A stretch of DNA of 36,011 nt from Aequorivita soesokkakensis (GTDB lineage: Bacteria; Bacteroidota; Bacteroidia; Flavobacteriales; Flavobacteriaceae). Shown piece after piece: positions 32,921 through 36,011 of the stretch. The translations under genes were made by a program, and so were the position numbers. The stretch is from NCBI RefSeq assembly GCF_001641085.1, contig NZ_LXIE01000020.1:1-36011 (forward strand), written 5' to 3'. The stretch's first letter is position 1. Each line of letters opens with the position of its first letter. Below the pieces are notes generated by a model. The model ran no database searches, was not told the DNA's origin, and saw only the letters and a program-made list of their open reading frames with translations.

Positions 32921-33940
32921 ATGACCCAAAAGGTTTTCTTAGTTGTTTCTCTTTTCATATCTCACCTTTTAACGGCTCAGATAGGCGGTAAAGCAACTTA
33001 TCAATTCCTAAATCTCGTAAACAGCCCCAGAATGGCTGCTTTGGGTGGAAAAGTAGTTACTAATTACGATTACGATCCCACACAGCCTTTGTTCAATCCC
33101 GCAAGTATCAATCCGGCGATGGACAATCAATTATCTTTAAACTATACAAACTACATAGGGGACGTAAATTACGGAACCGCAGCCTACGCATATCTTTGGG
33201 ATAGAAGAACGCAGGTTTTGCATGCAGGTATTACCTACGTTAATTACGGAAAGTTTGATGGTTATGACGAAGCGGGAAATCCCACAAGTAGTTTTAGTGG
33301 TGGTGAAGTAGCTTTGTCTATTGGTCACGCACGTAACATTGCTTTTACAAATTTTCACGTTGGGGTAAACCTAAAACTTATTTCCTCAAAACTTGAAAAC
33401 TATTCATCTTTTGGAGGGGCGTTGGATATAGGTTTAATGTACGTTTATGAAGATTGGGACCTTCAAATTACAGGTGTTGCCAGAAACCTTGGCACACAGT
33501 TTACGCCCTATCACGAAGAATACGAGCCATTGCCTTTCGAATTAATTTTTGGAATTTCACAAACATTGGAGAACGTACCAATCCGTTGGCATTTTACTTT
33601 GGAAAATATGCAGCAATGGAACGTTGCTTTCTCAAACCCTTCGAGAGAACAGACCGATCTTGAAGGCAATGTGCAAAAGGAAAACATCAATTTTATTGAT
33701 AATGCTTTCAGACATATGATTGCCGGGATAGAACTTTTTCCGGAAAGTGGTTTCAACATTCGCTTAGGGTATAATTTCAGAAGAGGGGAAGAATTACGAA
33801 TAGCTGAAAAACGTGCCTTTGCAGGTTTGAGCGCAGGTTTTGCAATTAAGCTTAATAAATTACGATTGAGTTATTCCTATTCAAAATACAGTACTGCAGC
33901 ATCATCAAGCTTTTTCGGGCTTAATATAGACCTTCAGTAA
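32921..33940 (+). CDS. porQ: Type IX secretion system protein PorQ
   Basis: PorQ is an outer-membrane barrel of the T9SS attachment complex (with PorU, PorV and PorZ) that helps to fix exported proteins to the surface. The 339-residue protein has a signal peptide (FLVVSLFISHLLTA-Q) and a barrel of the PorV/FadL type: the family start GGKATYQFLNLVNSPRMAALGG, the FNPASINPAMDNQLSLNY block, and the closing SFFGLNIDLQ. Its stop overlaps the cmk start by one base (TAATG), so the two are coupled, an order common in flavobacteria. The exported protein at 7290-9239 carries a matching C-terminal sorting domain. Confidence 0.9.
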   Translation: MTQKVFLVVSLFISHLLTAQIGGKATYQFLNLVNSPRMAALGGKVVTNYDYDPTQPLFNPASINPAMDNQLSLNYTNYIGDVNYGTAAYAYLWDRRTQVLHAGITYVNYGKFDGYDEAGNPTSSFSGGEVALSIGHARNIAFTNFHVGVNLKLISSKLENYSSFGGALDIGLMYVYEDWDLQITGVARNLGTQFTPYHEEYEPLPFELIFGISQTLENVPIRWHFTLENMQQWNVAFSNPSREQTDLEGNVQKENINFIDNAFRHMIAGIELFPESGFNIRLGYNFRRGEELRIAEKRAFAGLSAGFAIKLNKLRLSYSYSKYSTAASSSFFGLNIDLQ

Positions 33941-34635
33941 TGAAAAAAATTACCATTGCAATTGACGGATATTCCTCTACCGGAAAAAGCACGGTTGCAA
34001 AACAACTGGCAGATTATTTGGGCTATGTTTATGTGGACAGTGGGGCGATGTATCGTGCTGTTACACTTTATGCAATGCAGCGCGGCATTATTTCAAAAGA
34101 ACATTTTGACGCCCAAAAACTCATTGCATCCCTACCTTCAATCGATTTAAGGTTTGAAAAAAAATCTGCGTGGAATAAAGCACATATTTACCTTAACGGA
34201 AAAGATGTTGAAAACGAAATTCGGAATCTTGAAGTTTCTGAATTTGTGAGCCCAATCGCCACAATTCACGAAGTACGTGTAAAACTGGTTGCACAGCAGC
34301 AAAAAATGGGGTTGGAAAAAGGTGTGGTAATGGATGGCCGTGATATTGGTACGGTAGTTTTTCCAAAAGCTGAACTTAAAATTTTCATGAACGCTTCTGC
34401 TAACGAACGCGCGCAAAGGCGCTATAAAGAACTTTTGGACAGGGGAGAAGTTGTTGAGTTCAAAAACGTACTTAAAAACATTGAAGACCGTGACCACATA
34501 GATACTACCCGTGAAGATTCACCATTGGTAAAAGCTGCAGACGCCATTGAAATTGACAATTCGGAAATGAATCTCGATGATCAATTCCACACAGTGCTGC
34601 AATTGGCTAAAGACCGAATTGCTGGCCGCGTTTAG
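33940..34635 (+). CDS. cmk: (d)CMP kinase
   Basis: Cmk phosphorylates CMP and dCMP to the diphosphates in pyrimidine nucleotide supply. The 231-residue protein starts KKITIAIDGYSSTGKSTVAKQLA, with the P-loop (GYSSTGKST), then LGYVYVDSGAMYRAVT, the substrate site VVMDGRDIGTVVFPKAELK, and the lid region ANERAQRRYKE. Length and motifs are typical. It is translated together with porQ through the TAATG overlap. The link is a conserved gene order; no functional tie to secretion is implied. Confidence 0.95.
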   Translation: MKKITIAIDGYSSTGKSTVAKQLADYLGYVYVDSGAMYRAVTLYAMQRGIISKEHFDAQKLIASLPSIDLRFEKKSAWNKAHIYLNGKDVENEIRNLEVSEFVSPIATIHEVRVKLVAQQQKMGLEKGVVMDGRDIGTVVFPKAELKIFMNASANERAQRRYKELLDRGEVVEFKNVLKNIEDRDHIDTTREDSPLVKAADAIEIDNSEMNLDDQFHTVLQLAKDRIAGRV

Positions 34636-34678
34636 GCTTTTGTTTAAAAAATCTCTTTCTAGTTTCTGAAATCTTTTC

Positions 34679-34686
34679 TATACTTG
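34679..34686 (+). promoter_or_regulatory. Probable -7 element of mscL
   Basis: TATACTTG, one base off TAnnTTTG, lies 26 bases before the mscL start. It is the same octamer as before porQ. Confidence 0.4.
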
Positions 34687-34712
34687 ATGTTTTCTAATTT
34701 CATAAAAACATA

Positions 34713-35144
34713 ATGGGCTCATTTCTGCAAGAATTTAAAAATTTCGCCATAAAAGGCAATATGATCGATATGGCTGTGGGTATTGTTATTGGTACAGCCT
34801 TTAACAATGTTATCAGTACGATTGTAAAGAAAATAGTTATGCCTCCGCTGTCACTTTTAACGGATGATGTAAACCTTTCCAATAAAAAATATGTGCTTCG
34901 CGCGGCAACGGAATCTGCAGAAGAGGTTGCTATAGGTTATGGTGAATTGATGGAGGTTTTGATTGACTTCTTTATTATCGCTTTCACCATATTTATGGTG
35001 ATAAAGTTCATTAATCGCTTTAAGAAAAAAGCAGAAGACCCTCACGACAAAACAGTAGAAACCCCTAAGGATATTCAACTTTTATCAAACATTGAAAAAT
35101 TGATGGAAGAGCAGAATACACTATTAAAGAGCAAAAAGGATTAA
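34713..35144 (+). CDS. mscL: Large-conductance mechanosensitive channel MscL
   Basis: MscL opens under membrane tension and saves the cell from bursting in osmotic downshock. The 143-residue protein has the N-terminal amphipathic helix (GSFLQEFKNFAIKGN), first membrane helix MIDMAVGIVIGTAFNNVISTIV with the pore-lining GxxxG-like pattern, a periplasmic loop, a second membrane helix (VLIDFFIIAFTIFMVIKFIN) and a charged C-terminal helix bundle. The length is typical for MscL. Its stop overlaps the stop of the lipoprotein gene on the other strand. Confidence 0.95.
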   Translation: MGSFLQEFKNFAIKGNMIDMAVGIVIGTAFNNVISTIVKKIVMPPLSLLTDDVNLSNKKYVLRAATESAEEVAIGYGELMEVLIDFFIIAFTIFMVIKFINRFKKKAEDPHDKTVETPKDIQLLSNIEKLMEEQNTLLKSKKD

Positions 35145-35515
35145 GGCTTTGCTTTATGTGCAATTGCTTTGCTGGTTTTGGTTTTGCCCACCTCACTAAA
35201 CTCAAAAGTATAGCTATTTTGGCTGGTAGTCAGTATTTTAATTAGAATAGCTTTCTTTTCCGCTTGGTTTTTTGGATTGATTTTTTTTAGAACATACTCA
35301 CAGTCATTGATCCATCTAATTGACGAAGTGTCGCTTTTCCCTTGAAAAAAATCTATTTCAATGGAATCATTACGTATAATTGTCGTTTTGAAAATTTCCG
35401 TTCCCGAAAGCGCTTCAAATTCAAACGTACCGGTTTTAAAATCTGAACAATCACGTTGTGTTTCGTAACAACTGCTTACCAAAAGTGCAGTAAAGAGTGC
35501 AAATAAAAAGCGCAT
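35141..35515 (-). CDS. Small conserved lipoprotein
   Basis: This 124-residue protein has a lipoprotein signal (MRFLFALFTALLVSSC) and a mature part with conserved YETQRDCSDFKTGTFEFE, RNDSIEIDFFQGKSDTSSIRWINDCEYVL and KKAILIKILTTSQNSYTFEFSEVG. Two cysteines (in RDCSDF and NDCEYV) could form a disulfide. Relatives occur widely in flavobacteria and, as I recall, are sometimes labelled DNA topoisomerase IV in databases; nothing here supports that label, as the protein is far too short and is secreted. Function unknown. The gene converges on mscL with stop codons overlapping inside TTAA. Confidence 0.8.
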   Translation of the reverse strand: MRFLFALFTALLVSSCYETQRDCSDFKTGTFEFEALSGTEIFKTTIIRNDSIEIDFFQGKSDTSSIRWINDCEYVLKKINPKNQAEKKAILIKILTTSQNSYTFEFSEVGKTKTSKAIAHKAKP

Positions 35516-35557
35516 AGCTAAATTTTACGCAAATTTCAGAAAAATTAGTGAGACCGC

Positions 35558-35977
35558 TCAATTTTGGTAAACATTAAAGCTGCCATCCCTGTAAAAAATA
35601 ACAATTTTCTCAATGCTTGTTGTGTTTTGGGATATTTGAACTGGTTTTTTTTCTGCCACATTATTTTCCTCTGTAAAAAGATCCAACGTTTTTCCTGCCT
35701 CCGAAGCCAAATTTTGTTTTGAGAATGGAATACTGGTTTTCGTTTCCGAAGTAGAAGGGAAGCTCCCTTTTCCAAAAAGGAGCCAATTCATTTCTACCTC
35801 CGGAAATTTCTGTAAAAGTTTCAATATAAATTCAAGGCTCGGTTTATTTCTCCCAGACAATAAATGTGAAATAGTGGAGCGGTTAAAAGCTATTTCTTCG
35901 GCAAAAGCAGTTGCTGTTAGATTGTAATAATCCAATATTTTTTCAAGCCTTTTTACGAAATCCTTGCTGTTTATCAT
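35558..35977 (-). CDS. XRE-family helix-turn-helix regulator
   Basis: This 139-residue cytoplasmic protein has a Cro/C1-type helix-turn-helix at residues about 18-60 (TATAFAEEIAFNRSTISHLLSGRNKPSLEF). A polar, probably flexible stretch follows, then a short strand-rich C-terminus (IEKIVIFYRDGSFNVYQ). It has no peptidase or ligand-binding domain. It probably binds a short operator; the target is unknown, and no toxin gene or phage gene lies beside it inside the window, though the region upstream of its start is cut by the window end. Confidence 0.88.
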   Translation of the reverse strand: MINSKDFVKRLEKILDYYNLTATAFAEEIAFNRSTISHLLSGRNKPSLEFILKLLQKFPEVEMNWLLFGKGSFPSTSETKTSIPFSKQNLASEAGKTLDLFTEENNVAEKKPVQISQNTTSIEKIVIFYRDGSFNVYQN

Positions 35978-36011
35978 TGTAACATTCTTCTAATACAAAT
36001 AACGGTTACAA

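Noticed and set aside
35141-35515. DNA topoisomerase IV subunit label for the small lipoprotein
   Set aside because: 124 residues, a lipoprotein signal and no topoisomerase motif make that label untenable.
35545-35775. 76-codon open frame overlapping the XRE regulator
   Set aside because: It overlaps the regulator gene on the same strand in another frame and has no recognisable content.

Overview
The window looks like a chromosomal segment of a Flavobacteriaceae bacterium (Bacteroidota). The lineage call rests on several things: Bacteroidetes-type -7 promoter elements (TAnnTTTG, often TATTTTTG) in front of many genes; almost no Shine-Dalgarno sequences; lipoproteins with short signal peptides; a type IX secretion (T9SS) component, PorQ, and a secreted protein with a T9SS-type C-terminal domain; a SusC-like TonB-dependent receptor; and gene orders I know from flavobacteria (rlmD-DUF6452-DUF6048, zapA-6S RNA-rny-xerD, lon-porQ-cmk). 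The genus is not certain. I see no prophage, insertion sequence, CRISPR array or tRNA.

Layout. 1-310: the end of an rRNA operon, with a 5S rRNA gene and its terminator. 495-1894 (minus): a methyltransferase and a ZIP metal transporter, overlapping by one base, which share a face-to-face promoter region with an RlmL-like rRNA methyltransferase (1953-3110, plus). 3152-5787 (minus): rlmD, a DUF6452 lipoprotein and a DUF6048 outer-membrane protein. 5934-7178: ornithine aminotransferase, facing a large secreted protein (7290-9239). 9429-10844: an Smr-domain protein and a calcium-repeat lipoprotein, convergent. 11014-12171: cysteine desulfurase. 12360-16520 (minus): an M23 peptidase and a TonB-dependent receptor that appears to start with TTG. 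16671-19041: a division/RNA cluster (coiled-coil protein, zapA, 6S RNA, rny), facing xerD.

20095-22260 holds three tandem paralogous beta-barrel outer-membrane proteins, each closed by its own terminator, between xerD and aroQ. 22742-22852 is a REP-like inverted pair of GC-rich palindromes around a terminator. Then come lpdA, msrB with a collagen-like lipoprotein, an M48 peptidase lipoprotein, a UMF1-family transporter, a three-repeat DUF6252 lipoprotein and a GIN-domain (DUF2807) protein. The last part holds lon with an unusually elaborate upstream region, porQ-cmk, mscL, a small lipoprotein and an XRE-type regulator.

Most genes are housekeeping or envelope functions: rRNA modification and RNA turnover (RlmL-like, RlmD, RNase Y, 6S RNA), cell division and chromosome resolution (ZapA, XerD), envelope building and protein export (M23, TonB receptor, PorQ, barrels, lipoproteins) and stress proteins (Lon, MsrB, MscL). 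The least ordinary parts are non-coding: tandem sigma-54-like repeats and an inverted repeat upstream of lon, a leader ORF with competing RNA pairings before the first barrel gene, the REP-like pair, and promoters that predict leaderless mRNAs. All calls come from reading the sequence; no searches were run.
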